A stretch of DNA of 64,000 nt from a virus: the IMG/VR virus record IMGVR_UViG_3300036830_000392, positions 1-64,000 of that record. One strand, 5' to 3'. The position numbers and the translations under genes were made by a program. Below the pieces are notes generated by a model. It was not told the DNA's origin and did not search any database. It saw only the letters and a program-made list of their open reading frames with translations. Positions 56,671 to 64,000 of the stretch are shown piece after piece; positions within the stretch are counted from its first letter, which is position 1, and each line of letters begins with the position of its first letter.

Positions 56671-56687
56671 TCAAGAAAAGTGTCTGC

Positions 56688-59600
56688 CTAAGAGAACGAC
56701 AGGTCTTGCAAGAGGATGTACTTGAGTCCCACTCCGGTTACTTTCACGGGGATGTACTCGTTCGAATTCGAGAAGCTGGTTGGCGCCGGGGTGAAGTGAG
56801 GGGTTTCAAAGACCTGGGTGCCGTCGCCATCGAAGCGCGCGAGGCCGAAATCGCAGAAGATGGAATAGCGGTTGGTGGTCGTAAGTCCACCGCCGCCATT
56901 CAATGGTGCTCCGTCGATATAGAGAGACGCGAGAGATGTGATAGTCGCCGACCCGGATGACATCTGAAACGTTCCCTGGGTGATTGCGGCCGTCGCCCAG
57001 ATCGTTCCCGTGACACCGTTTGAAATATTGGTCGTAGCCGCCTGCTGCAACTCAAATCCATAGCGGTTCGACGGCGAGGTCGTGATGGCGGTGCCCCAGA
57101 GCTTATGGGTCCAATACCCATCGGTCGTAACGCGGGCGCGCTCCGTTCGGCTGGTGGTGGTTGCGAAAACCATGTCGCCAGTGCTGTTCGCGCTGATGAC
57201 CATATTCGATGCGATGCTCGGAGCGTGCTCGATAAGACCAACCTGCGGACCCAGAAGTCCGCTGGTGGTCCAGTTGGTACCCAGCATCGCCATCACCATC
57301 GTTTTGCCAGAGTCGGTGTTGGCGTTCAGGCCGGCCACGAACCACGCGCCAGCTGCGCCACCTGTATTGGCGTTGGTGTTCAGAACTTCCGTGAACGAGT
57401 TCTGGGAAACATTGATCGCGATCGTAGCGGTGCTGGCTGGCGTTGTGGTGCCCAACCAGAACTGCCCCGTCGATTCGCTGAATCCATTGGAGGTCGAGCC
57501 GAGAAGGATCTTCCCGTCGTTGCTGGTGTTTGAACGCAGGGTCAGGGCGTTGCCCGACACGGTGCCGCCGGTCGCCGTCTGGCCGCCCGAGACGCCGGTG
57601 GTGATGTTGGCGGTAATGGTATTCGTCGCTCGCGTCAGGCCTATGCTGAACGTCAGCGGGAACTCATAGTCAGTCCCGCCGGTTGCCGTTGCGATCGTCG
57701 AGACGCCCGCCGAAACGGTTTGCTTCAGGATGCCGGTCGTCAGAGCGCCAAGGTTTTGTGACGACGCTGGGGCGTTGGTCGAATTGCCGACGAAGAATTT
57801 CGAGTTGGCGAGCGTCGACTTATCGGCCGAGGACAGGAAACCGGCGGTGCCGGTGGTTGCCGCAGCGTGGATGCCGCCGCCGCCCCGGTTTCCGTGCTGG
57901 GCATCGGTGGCGAGAACGCCCACCTGGATGTCGTCTGGGTTCGCCAGGATCGAGCCGTCGGCGTTGCCGATAACGTTGAAGGTGCGGCTCGCCGACGTAT
58001 CACCGCCGCCCGTCAGGCCGGTGCCGGCGGTCAGCGTGATGATACCGGTGTAGTCGGTGCCGGCCGTGCCGACCGAAACCGTGCCGCTCGTCGCCTTCAG
58101 CATGCCGGTCAACGACTGAATGACGACGGTGTTGCCGAACGTGTGGGACGCCCCGACGTACGAGACCGCCCGCACCGTACCGGTGCCCGCCGCCTGGGCG
58201 CCGACCTTCACCGTGTTGGCGGTCGTGGTCCAGTCGATCGTGTAACGCTCATAATTCGAGCCATCGGTGCGGGTATTGAAAACGGAGAAACCCTGCGCGG
58301 TCGTGGCGGTGGTTCCGACGACATCGAGATAAGGACCGCCCGATGCATAGCCACCGATGCCCACGCCTTTGGTCGACGATCCTTGGCCATAGTCAATTAG
58401 CGCGCCGTTGTTCATGTGGATGCCGTCGCTCTGGAAATAGAGCAACGTCGACTCGTTGACGACGACGCGAAGCAAGTCGGTTCCGCTCGCATTCTGGTAC
58501 GCAAAGCCGGCGCCAGTCGACCCAGTGAATTCGATCCCCGGCGCGGTGGAGAAGTTGCCGGCCGGCACGAAGATCTGCGCGGCCTTCAATGTAATGGCGC
58601 CCGTCGGGCTGGTGGCGAACGTTTGGATCGTCAGCGGGTCGGACGCGCTAGTGCCTGACGTCCACACCTGCCCGCCGGCCTTGCCGGTGATGTAGTCGCC
58701 GGTCACAGCGTTGCTGGCGCGCGTGACGCCCTGGCTGAAGGTCAGCGGGTTCTCGAAATCGGTTCCGCCCGTGGCGACCGAAATGGTCGAGACGCCGCCA
58801 GAGACGGTTTGCTTCAGGATGCCGCTGGCCAGGGCGCCCAGGTTCTGAGCCGAGGCTGGGGCGTTGGTGCTGTTGCCGACGAAGAACTTCGAGTTGGCCA
58901 GCGTGCTCTTATCGGCCGCCGCCAAGAAGCCGGCCGTGCTAGTGGTGGCGGTGGTGTGCAGCGAGCCGTTCCCGCGGTTGCCATGCTGGGCATCGGTCGC
59001 CAGCACGCCCACCTGGATGTCGTCGGCGTTGACGGCGATCGATCCGTCGGCGTTCGCACCGACGTTGAAGGTTCGGTTGGCGGAAAGGTCGCCGCCTCCG
59101 GTGAGGCCAGTGCCGGCGGTCAAGGTGGTGGTGGGCGCGACATAGTCCGTGCCGCCGGTGCCCACCGAAACCGTGCCGCTGGTTGCCTTCAGCATGCCGG
59201 TCAGCGTGCTGATGATGACCGTTCCGGCCAGGCGCGTGGTGCCGGCCTGTACGTTCAGCGCGTAGGGGTTAGTGATCGTTGCGGTGCCGCTGGGCGCGCC
59301 CAGAATGGTGACGGTGGCGGCGTTGTTGATCGTGGTGCTGGTGGCGTTGATGGTCGGCGCCGCGAACACGACCTGGTTGAAGCCGGCCGCCGTCGAGATC
59401 GTCCCGGTGCCGCCGGTCAGGGTGGTGGTGGATGGGTCGAAATAGACGGCGTCGAGCGTGGCCGAGCTGCTGAACGCCACCGACTGGGCGGCGTGAACCT
59501 GGAACCGGTGGGCGCCCGACGGGAGAACGTTGACGCCCAGCGCGCCGGCGGCGTTGACGCTGACAGCGCCGGTGCCGCCGTTCGTTCCGAGGAAAGTATT

Positions 59601-60368
59601 CCCGCCGTTGATGTTTTGAAGAAAGAAGTCGCCGGTTCCAGATTTGTAGATCGTCTGGTCAAACAGGCCGTCGAGGAAGTTGAACTGTCCGCCAAGGAAT
59701 GCGTTTCCCCTGAACGAGACGGCGCCCCCTGCCCAGATCGCCCAGCTGTCACTGGTATCGTCCCAGCCAGCCAGAGACGGCTCGCCTTCAATCCACAGCG
59801 TTGCTACCGGGCCTTGCTGGCCGTTGGGCGTGAGGTCGTTATCGCCTTCAACGTTGTTGAAGGTCGGCGAGTAAATCGAAACGTATGCCACATGATCGGC
59901 CGTGTTGTAATTCTGGTCGGCGGTGAAATCGACGGACCCGTGGATTTTGAAGAAGTCCGTCGTGACATCGGTCTGCGCGAAGGACTGCGTCAGGTCGACG
60001 TCGACCATCGTCGGAGCGACCGCGTCGGCATTGAAGCCCCAGCCACTGGCGTTGAAGCGCATCGGCCCTTTGGCGGCGTCCTTCGATGCGTCGATGGTCA
60101 GGCCGTCGCCGGGGTTGAGGCCACCCGACCAGGTGTTGCCGCCGGCGTGGCCGGTGATGTAGTCGCCGTGGACGGTATGGCCGTCGATGTCGAGGGTCAG
60201 ACCGTCGGTGAACGTGTATGAGGCGCCGGCGCCCGGCGGGATTGCGGCGATGGCGGCCTCGAGATCGTCGAGGCGGACGAGATCATCGGGCGCGATGGCG
60301 TGACGTGAGCCGTACGCGCGCCGGTTCTTGAAGTTCCAATCCCGCTCGGCGTTGTCGCGCAGACTCAT
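56688..60368 (-). CDS. Large tail fibre protein
   Basis: 1226 residues, the largest gene in the window. It opens DNAERDWNFKNRRAYGSRHAI, then long Thr/Ser/Gly/Ala-rich beta sequence. Two diverged copies of ~170 residues, offset by about 1.09 kb, each have TAGTGLTGGGD, ADGSI, DDIQVGVLATDAQHGNRG, FFVGNSTNAPAS, GILKQTVS and FSQGVTR-like or comparable segments. The C-terminal ~300 residues differ and may bind the receptor. No chaperone domain is obvious at the end. It should form a trimeric fibre. Confidence 0.85.
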   Translation of the reverse strand: MSLRDNAERDWNFKNRRAYGSRHAIAPDDLVRLDDLEAAIAAIPPGAGASYTFTDGLTLDIDGHTVHGDYITGHAGGNTWSGGLNPGDGLTIDASKDAAKGPMRFNASGWGFNADAVAPTMVDVDLTQSFAQTDVTTDFFKIHGSVDFTADQNYNTADHVAYVSIYSPTFNNVEGDNDLTPNGQQGPVATLWIEGEPSLAGWDDTSDSWAIWAGGAVSFRGNAFLGGQFNFLDGLFDQTIYKSGTGDFFLQNINGGNTFLGTNGGTGAVSVNAAGALGVNVLPSGAHRFQVHAAQSVAFSSSATLDAVYFDPSTTTLTGGTGTISTAAGFNQVVFAAPTINATSTTINNAATVTILGAPSGTATITNPYALNVQAGTTRLAGTVIISTLTGMLKATSGTVSVGTGGTDYVAPTTTLTAGTGLTGGGDLSANRTFNVGANADGSIAVNADDIQVGVLATDAQHGNRGNGSLHTTATTSTAGFLAAADKSTLANSKFFVGNSTNAPASAQNLGALASGILKQTVSGGVSTISVATGGTDFENPLTFSQGVTRASNAVTGDYITGKAGGQVWTSGTSASDPLTIQTFATSPTGAITLKAAQIFVPAGNFSTAPGIEFTGSTGAGFAYQNASGTDLLRVVVNESTLLYFQSDGIHMNNGALIDYGQGSSTKGVGIGGYASGGPYLDVVGTTATTAQGFSVFNTRTDGSNYERYTIDWTTTANTVKVGAQAAGTGTVRAVSYVGASHTFGNTVVIQSLTGMLKATSGTVSVGTAGTDYTGIITLTAGTGLTGGGDTSASRTFNVIGNADGSILANPDDIQVGVLATDAQHGNRGGGGIHAAATTGTAGFLSSADKSTLANSKFFVGNSTNAPASSQNLGALTTGILKQTVSAGVSTIATATGGTDYEFPLTFSIGLTRATNTITANITTGVSGGQTATGGTVSGNALTLRSNTSNDGKILLGSTSNGFSESTGQFWLGTTTPASTATIAINVSQNSFTEVLNTNANTGGAAGAWFVAGLNANTDSGKTMVMAMLGTNWTTSGLLGPQVGLIEHAPSIASNMVISANSTGDMVFATTTSRTERARVTTDGYWTHKLWGTAITTSPSNRYGFELQQAATTNISNGVTGTIWATAAITQGTFQMSSGSATITSLASLYIDGAPLNGGGGLTTTNRYSIFCDFGLARFDGDGTQVFETPHFTPAPTSFSNSNEYIPVKVTGVGLKYILLQDLSFS

Positions 60369-60424
60369 AGCCCCAGATCGAGGCTACAGGCTGGGCGAAC
60401 GGTCTCTAGAAAGGCCAGGGGCCG

Positions 60425-60934
60425 CTACGAATTGGCCTTCTTCTCGCCGTCCTCTTCGAGTTCCTTCGGGACAGGTGCGCCACGAATGAAGGCAGTCACG
60501 ATTGTGACAAGGGATCCGATGCCGAGAATGCTCCCGCCGACCTCGTGGCCAGTTTTCATCGCAAGCGCGGAGCAGCCGAGGCCGGCCATGGTTATCACGA
60601 AGGCCATCCATTGGCCTCGGCCCCGATACCGGATTTGAGCCTTGAATCCTTCCCTGCCTACAAGGCCGTCTTCCTTTTCCATCTCTCGACGGTGCTGTCC
60701 TTCGGCTTCGAGATTGGCGATTAGCCTCTGAGCTGATCCGGGGACGATCTGCTCGAACTGAGCAAGCGTCGTTGGATGAGGGAGCGGACCGTTGTAGTGC
60801 TCGGTGTAGGTTCGTTCCACGCGGACGGACTGAGGGCCTTGGGCGTTTCGAGCAACATCGCTCTGGGCCTGTCGGCGGACGATTTCCTGCCGGTGGAGCT
60901 TACGACGCCGCTTGCTGCTCACGCTCGCGCTCAA
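60425..60934 (-). CDS. DUF2335-like membrane protein
   Basis: 169 residues. Residues ~50-85 (LPHPTTLAQFEQIVPGSAQRLIANLEAEGQHRREM) and a C-terminal pair of spans (QWMAFVITMAGLGCSALAM, then GGSILGIGSLVTIVTAFIRGA) fit DUF2335. Some members are proposed holins, but the activity is not settled. The start is TTG at 60934 or GTG at 60922. It overlaps the small gene upstream by 35 bp. Confidence 0.75.
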   Translation of the reverse strand: MSASVSSKRRRKLHRQEIVRRQAQSDVARNAQGPQSVRVERTYTEHYNGPLPHPTTLAQFEQIVPGSAQRLIANLEAEGQHRREMEKEDGLVGREGFKAQIRYRGRGQWMAFVITMAGLGCSALAMKTGHEVGGSILGIGSLVTIVTAFIRGAPVPKELEEDGEKKANS

Positions 60935-61130
60935 TCACCCGGTCGAAGTCGGATCCGATCTTTTTGCAGTCCGAACGGAGCGCGGCCAGGTCGGAGACTT
61001 CGCGGCGATGAGCATCGAGCATTCGGACCAGCGGGTAAGTGCCCCAGATGTCCAAGACGCTTCCTGCGCCAGCCAAGTATGCTCCCAAGCGAGAGCTGTA
61101 CGAGATGAAGCAGCGTTTTACGGCGGACAT
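60900..61130 (-). CDS. Hypothetical small protein
   Basis: 76 residues, start MSAVKRCFISYSSRLGAYLAGAGSVLDIWG. A hydrophobic N-terminal part suggests membrane association; the rest is a charged helix (SDLAALRSDCKKIGSDFDRVIERER). It overlaps the DUF2335 gene in another frame. Possibly an accessory to the membrane protein. Confidence 0.52.
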   Translation of the reverse strand: MSAVKRCFISYSSRLGAYLAGAGSVLDIWGTYPLVRMLDAHRREVSDLAALRSDCKKIGSDFDRVIEREREQQAAS

Positions 61131-61432
61131 GTGCTCACCATGGATCGCGAATTCGGGTTGTCAAACTCAGCGGCCAATGAGGTACGCACATATTCATGGT
61201 CGGTAGATCTAACGTCAAGACTTAAGCCTCTTCCTGGTGCGCAAGCGTTACACATGTGTGTGACATCTGTGTCATATCTGTGGCTGCGCCTCCGTTCAGT
61301 TGCGCGCCTTTGCGATTCGCGGGACGCTTGGTGTGGGCAGGCCGATTCGGCGACTGATCATCGCCGGGTGGCGCTGGCGCTCCCAGCGCTGGGCCTGCCT
61401 CTAAAAATGGGAGCGCGGTGAAGGAGCACACC
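61131..61432. promoter_or_regulatory. Divergent intergenic region with palindromes
   Basis: 302 bp without a convincing gene between the minus-strand gene ending at 61130 and the plus-strand lipoprotein. It contains CACATGTGTG (61251..61260) followed directly by TGACATCTGTGTCA (61261..61274), which has a TGACA/TGTCA palindrome. These are likely binding sites. AT-rich stretches near 61190-61225 could supply promoters for both directions, but no exact elements are clear. Confidence 0.4.
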
Positions 61433-61972
61433 ATGAAGCGTTTTGGTCTTTTGGCGGCCCTGCTGGGGTTCGCGGCCTGCGGGAACGTCACGGCTAGCAG
61501 CGTCGAGGAAGATGCCGGCGACGGCAGCGGCGGCGCGGCGGCGATGATGGGCGACGCTGGCGGGTCGGCAGCCGGCGGCGCGATGGCGGACGCTGGCACC
61601 GGCGGCGCCCAGGCGGCGAATGACGCGGGCACGGGCGGAACGGCCACGGGCACCGGGGGCGCGGGCACGGGCGGAATCCAGGGCTCGGGCGGGATGCAGG
61701 GGACGGGTGGCGCTGGTAGCGGCGGCGCTCAGGGAACGGGCGGCGCGCCGGTGGCGACCTACCGGACGTGCATGGCGGTCAACGGATGGGAGCCCGACGC
61801 CGCACGCAATCAGATCTGCGTGAACAATGAAGGCAACGTGCTTTACCTCGGCGGCCTCAGCGGGGCCCGGTGTCTCACCTGCATTCCCACGCCCTTCATA
61901 CTCCACAGCGAGGAGTGCAGTATTCCAATGGGCCTCTGCGTGAAGGCATGCAGCGAATGTGCGGCGCCATAA
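61433..61972 (+). CDS. Myxobacterial-style Gly-rich lipoprotein
   Basis: 179 residues from ATG at 61433, preceded by AAGGAG at the right distance. MKRFGLLAALLGFAAC is a signal peptide with lipobox FAAC. A long Gly/Thr/Ala repeat (GGxGTGG-like) follows, then a Cys-rich C-terminal domain with YRTCMAVNGW, CVNNEGNVLYLGG, RCLTCIPTP, SEECSIP and CVKACSECAAP. Such repeats are frequent in myxobacterial secreted proteins. Likely lysogenic cargo or host-derived. Confidence 0.8.
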   Translation: MKRFGLLAALLGFAACGNVTASSVEEDAGDGSGGAAAMMGDAGGSAAGGAMADAGTGGAQAANDAGTGGTATGTGGAGTGGIQGSGGMQGTGGAGSGGAQGTGGAPVATYRTCMAVNGWEPDAARNQICVNNEGNVLYLGGLSGARCLTCIPTPFILHSEECSIPMGLCVKACSECAAP

Positions 61973-61973
61973 A

Positions 61974-62345
61974 ATGACCCTTGGCATCTATTTCGCTGTC
62001 CTGGTGGCCGTCATCCTGGGCGTCCACCTGTTCGACTTCGTGAGGGAACTAAGGGCGACAGGCAAAGACTCCGGAGATTTGCTGGCGGACCTCGGGAGAA
62101 AGCTGAAGAACTTTCAGATCAAGCTGGAGTACGGTCCGATCAACGAAGCAATGATCTGTCCGCACTGCCAAACAAAGGGCAATGTACGAACTAAGGCTGT
62201 GGAACGGAAAGACGGAATCAGCGGCGGGAAGGCTGCGGCGGCGATTCTGCTGAGTCCTCTTACCCTTCTTGCGACCGGCCTGTCGCGAATGAAAAAGGCG
62301 ACCCAGGCGTACTGCGACAACTGCAAGTCGACCTGGGATTTCTGA
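61974..62345 (+). CDS. Membrane protein with zinc-ribbon-like motif
   Basis: 123 residues from ATG at 61974. A transmembrane segment (MTLGIYFAVLVAVILGVHLF) is followed by a charged linker. CPHCQTKGNVRTKAVERK and, near the end, YCDNCKSTW give two CxxC sites, with a second hydrophobic span (AAAAILLSPLTLLATGL) in between. The protein may sit in the envelope next to the lipoprotein. Start M6 is chosen because the first ATG lies inside the lipoprotein stop. Confidence 0.65.
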   Translation: MTLGIYFAVLVAVILGVHLFDFVRELRATGKDSGDLLADLGRKLKNFQIKLEYGPINEAMICPHCQTKGNVRTKAVERKDGISGGKAAAAILLSPLTLLATGLSRMKKATQAYCDNCKSTWDF

Positions 62346-62369
62346 TCGTCCAGGGAGTGTACCTCTCAG

Positions 62370-63572
62370 CTAGCTCAGTACGATCTCGGCGAACTTCCCG
62401 GCCGATCCCGCTGTCCCAGGATTGCCTGCTATGGTTCCACCCGGCCCGCCGGCGCCGAATGTCCCAGCCGCCACGCACGCGCTAGTCAGCGCCGGTCCGG
62501 TCTTCGTTCCAGAGACCAGCAGAACGCATCCGCCGCCTCCGCCGCCACCGCCGCCACCGCCGCTGGCGACGCCGCCATCTGCGCCAGCAGCTCCGTTCCC
62601 GCCAAACGAACGCAACGCCGTCGCCGAGGCGATGACGACGGTCCGGGCGATGACGATCAGGACATCGCCACCAGCGCCACCACCGCCGCCAGCGACGAAC
62701 TGCGCACCGCCGCCGCCGCCGCCCCCGGTGCCGCCACGCAGGCCGAAGCCGTTCCACCAGCCCGCCTGGCCGCAGAGAAACTGCCGCAGGTTGCTGTTGG
62801 CTGGGAACGACTGAGAGCCGGCGCTTCCTCCCGAGTGTGGCGCGCCGCTGAGTCCGCCCGATCCGCCCGTGCCACCGCCGGAAGGATTGGAGGTGCTGCC
62901 CGAGTTGCTACCGTCGGCGCCACCGGCCCCGCCGTCGCCGCCAGCTGAGCCGCACATCCAAGCGTCGGTCACGCCAGTGCCGCCGGATGCGCCGCTTGCG
63001 TTTAAGGCCGACGCGACACGCGGCTGGATGTAACCGCCCGACGCGATGCTAAGCAGGCCACGGACGCGAAGGATTCGGCGATTGGTGGTCAGAACGCCCG
63101 ACGCGCCGATGGTCAGGTTGTTCAGGTGCGTTTCTTCGCCGGGGTTTCCGGCCGCCAGCGAGCTCGCGCCAGATACCGTCAGATCACCGTCGCTGCCGTC
63201 TCCGAAGGCGAGGCCAGTTCCGTTTCCGGCCGCGTTCCAGAGAAAACGCCAGTTGGCCGGATCGTTGGCTGGCGCCAGGCCAGTCGATGCCGTTCCAGTC
63301 AGCATGTAGACGCCGCCATCGGGTCCACGAACGACGGCGCCCGTGACGTACAGGGTCTCGCTGGTGTTCCAGCCGATGATGCCGTTCGTGCACAGGTACC
63401 GGATGCCGTTCGAACAGAAATGCAGGAGCCAGTTGAAGAACCCGCGGCTCGGCGGAATGGACGTCAGCGGCCAGCCAGTCTGGATGAAGCCGTCGCTGGG
63501 TCGAACGATGTCAGGAGACCCAGATGCTGTCTCACCCCATGGGGGCGCGATTTCCGGCGTGGTGATCGACAT
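62370..63572 (-). CDS. Tail fibre tip with polyglycine-rich domain
   Basis: 400 residues. The N-terminus (PSRGFFNWLLHFCSNGIRYL) and WNTSETLYVTGAVVRGPDGGVYML are typical of phage fibre proteins. The C-terminal half is dominated by glycine runs (GGTGGSGGLSG, then GGTGGGGGGGAQF and GGGGGGGGGGG) separated by short hydrophobic segments (VLIVIARTVVIAS). This resembles the polyglycine-sandwich tips of T-even-like adhesins. It is probably receptor-binding. The last gene read before the window end is part of the same cluster. Confidence 0.8.
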   Translation of the reverse strand: MSITTPEIAPPWGETASGSPDIVRPSDGFIQTGWPLTSIPPSRGFFNWLLHFCSNGIRYLCTNGIIGWNTSETLYVTGAVVRGPDGGVYMLTGTASTGLAPANDPANWRFLWNAAGNGTGLAFGDGSDGDLTVSGASSLAAGNPGEETHLNNLTIGASGVLTTNRRILRVRGLLSIASGGYIQPRVASALNASGASGGTGVTDAWMCGSAGGDGGAGGADGSNSGSTSNPSGGGTGGSGGLSGAPHSGGSAGSQSFPANSNLRQFLCGQAGWWNGFGLRGGTGGGGGGGAQFVAGGGGGAGGDVLIVIARTVVIASATALRSFGGNGAAGADGGVASGGGGGGGGGGGCVLLVSGTKTGPALTSACVAAGTFGAGGPGGTIAGNPGTAGSAGKFAEIVLS

Positions 63573-63602
63573 CGACCACCAGATTGACGGCCCGGTGGCG
63601 AA

Positions 63603-64000
63603 TCAGAAGATTTCTGAGAACGGACCGCCGGGCGGAGCTGGCAGATTCAGTTCGCCGAACGTCTTTGCGCCAGGCGTGTCGTCGAAGCCGAAGTAGTCGC
63701 CGGTGGCGTCGAAAAACTGCTGCGTGACGAAGACGCCCATCGGCCGCGCCAAGATCGTTCCGCCGGCGCCGCTGTTGAGAATGGCCTTCTCGTCGGCGGT
63801 GACCGTGCGCCCAATCGCGTACCCAATGGCCATCCCGCCGTAATCGGCGAAGATCACCGGCGCGGCAAAGACCGCAGCCAGGATTTTAATGATGTCAGGG
63901 CCCGTGGCGTGCGAGGTGTTGCGGGTGATGCGCGCCTTGGCGAGGATGCGCAATTCTGCGTCGAGAGCGGAACTGCCGTTGATCAGATCGCGGATCTGGC
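63603..64000 (-). CDS. Partial tail/baseplate-cluster protein (cut by window edge)
   Basis: The frame is open through base 64000, so only the C-terminal ~132 residues are seen. DLINGSSALDAELRILAKARI precedes HATGPDIIKILAAVFAAPVIF, then GRTVTADEKAILNSGAG and a Pro/Gly end (FGELNLPAPPGGPFSEIF). It lies 30 bp upstream of the fibre gene and probably belongs to the same operon. I do not recognise a family. Confidence 0.55.
   Translation of the reverse strand, partial: QIRDLINGSSALDAELRILAKARITRNTSHATGPDIIKILAAVFAAPVIFADYGGMAIGYAIGRTVTADEKAILNSGAGGTILARPMGVFVTQQFFDATGDYFGFDDTPGAKTFGELNLPAPPGGPFSEIF

Noticed and set aside
1-64000. CRISPR array
   Set aside because: No regularly spaced identical repeats of 25-40 bp were seen; repeats present are within coding genes.
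1-64000. tRNA genes
   Set aside because: No convincing cloverleaf with CCA-proximal arms was noticed by eye; short genes could be missed, so a tRNAscan run would decide.

Overview
The window looks like the interior of a temperate, contractile-tailed (myovirus-type) phage or prophage. DNA is GC-rich throughout, genes are packed with ATGA, GTGA, TTGA and TGATG overlaps, and no host housekeeping gene is visible. The virion module has the family signature of phages with DUF2213 protease, DUF2184 capsid, DUF4054 connector, DUF3383 sheath and DUF3277 tube proteins. A complete tyrosine integrase (34461..35555) makes it temperate. The host is probably a Gram-negative delta-type bacterium, perhaps a myxobacterium. 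This is an inference from several predicted lipoproteins, one with myxobacterial-style Gly/Thr repeats, and from two regulators with sigma-region-4-like ends. The genome continues past both window edges.

Layout. (1) 1..18691, almost all minus strand, is the virion module: small and large terminase, portal, MuF-like protein, protease/scaffold, decoration protein, capsid, connectors, sheath, tube, frameshifted tail chaperone, tape measure and a Dit-like protein. Four fibre-type genes lie upstream of the terminase. The portal gene alone is inverted. (2) 18831..20133 (+) is a three-gene cassette with a lipoprotein and a SHEIAEM protein. (3) 20130..34268 (-) holds lipoprotein cargo including a trypsin-like protease, a sigma4-like regulator, a lytic transglycosylase, a Dam-type methyltransferase, DnaB-like helicase, DnaC-like loader, a replication initiator, a C5 methyltransferase and a DnaA-domain-IV-like protein. 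(4) 34269..35555 is the integrase and a repeat-rich flank that could hold attP. (5) 35744..47830 (-) carries a zinc-knuckle/sigma4 regulator, a frameshifted ASCH gene, a Gp37/Gp68-like protein, a HerA-like ATPase, HNH endonuclease, SMC-like ATPase, ParB-like protein, a candidate annealing protein and YqaJ exonuclease. (6) 47831..51827 (-) contains a candidate repressor with three matching operators, a lipoprotein, a DUF4942 protein and a near-leaderless gene. (7) 51957..54098 (+) ends in a CHAP endolysin. (8) 54236..64000 is mainly minus: RuvC-like resolvase, small membrane proteins, three tail-fibre-type genes, and a plus-strand lipoprotein pair.

How it works together. The YqaJ promoter overlaps a palindromic operator that recurs nearby, so the adjacent helix-turn-helix protein probably represses recombination and lytic functions. 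The replication genes form one overlapping operon whose initiator gene contains a hexamer array that could be the origin. Two murein hydrolases and several one- or two-helix membrane proteins supply lysis. The lipoproteins and secreted protease look like lysogenic-conversion cargo.

Most unusual items: the inverted portal gene, a 19-unit 20-residue repeat fibre, a protein joining six CCHC zinc knuckles to a sigma-region-4-like end with a second sigma4-like protein in the same phage, and a secreted trypsin-like lipoprotein.
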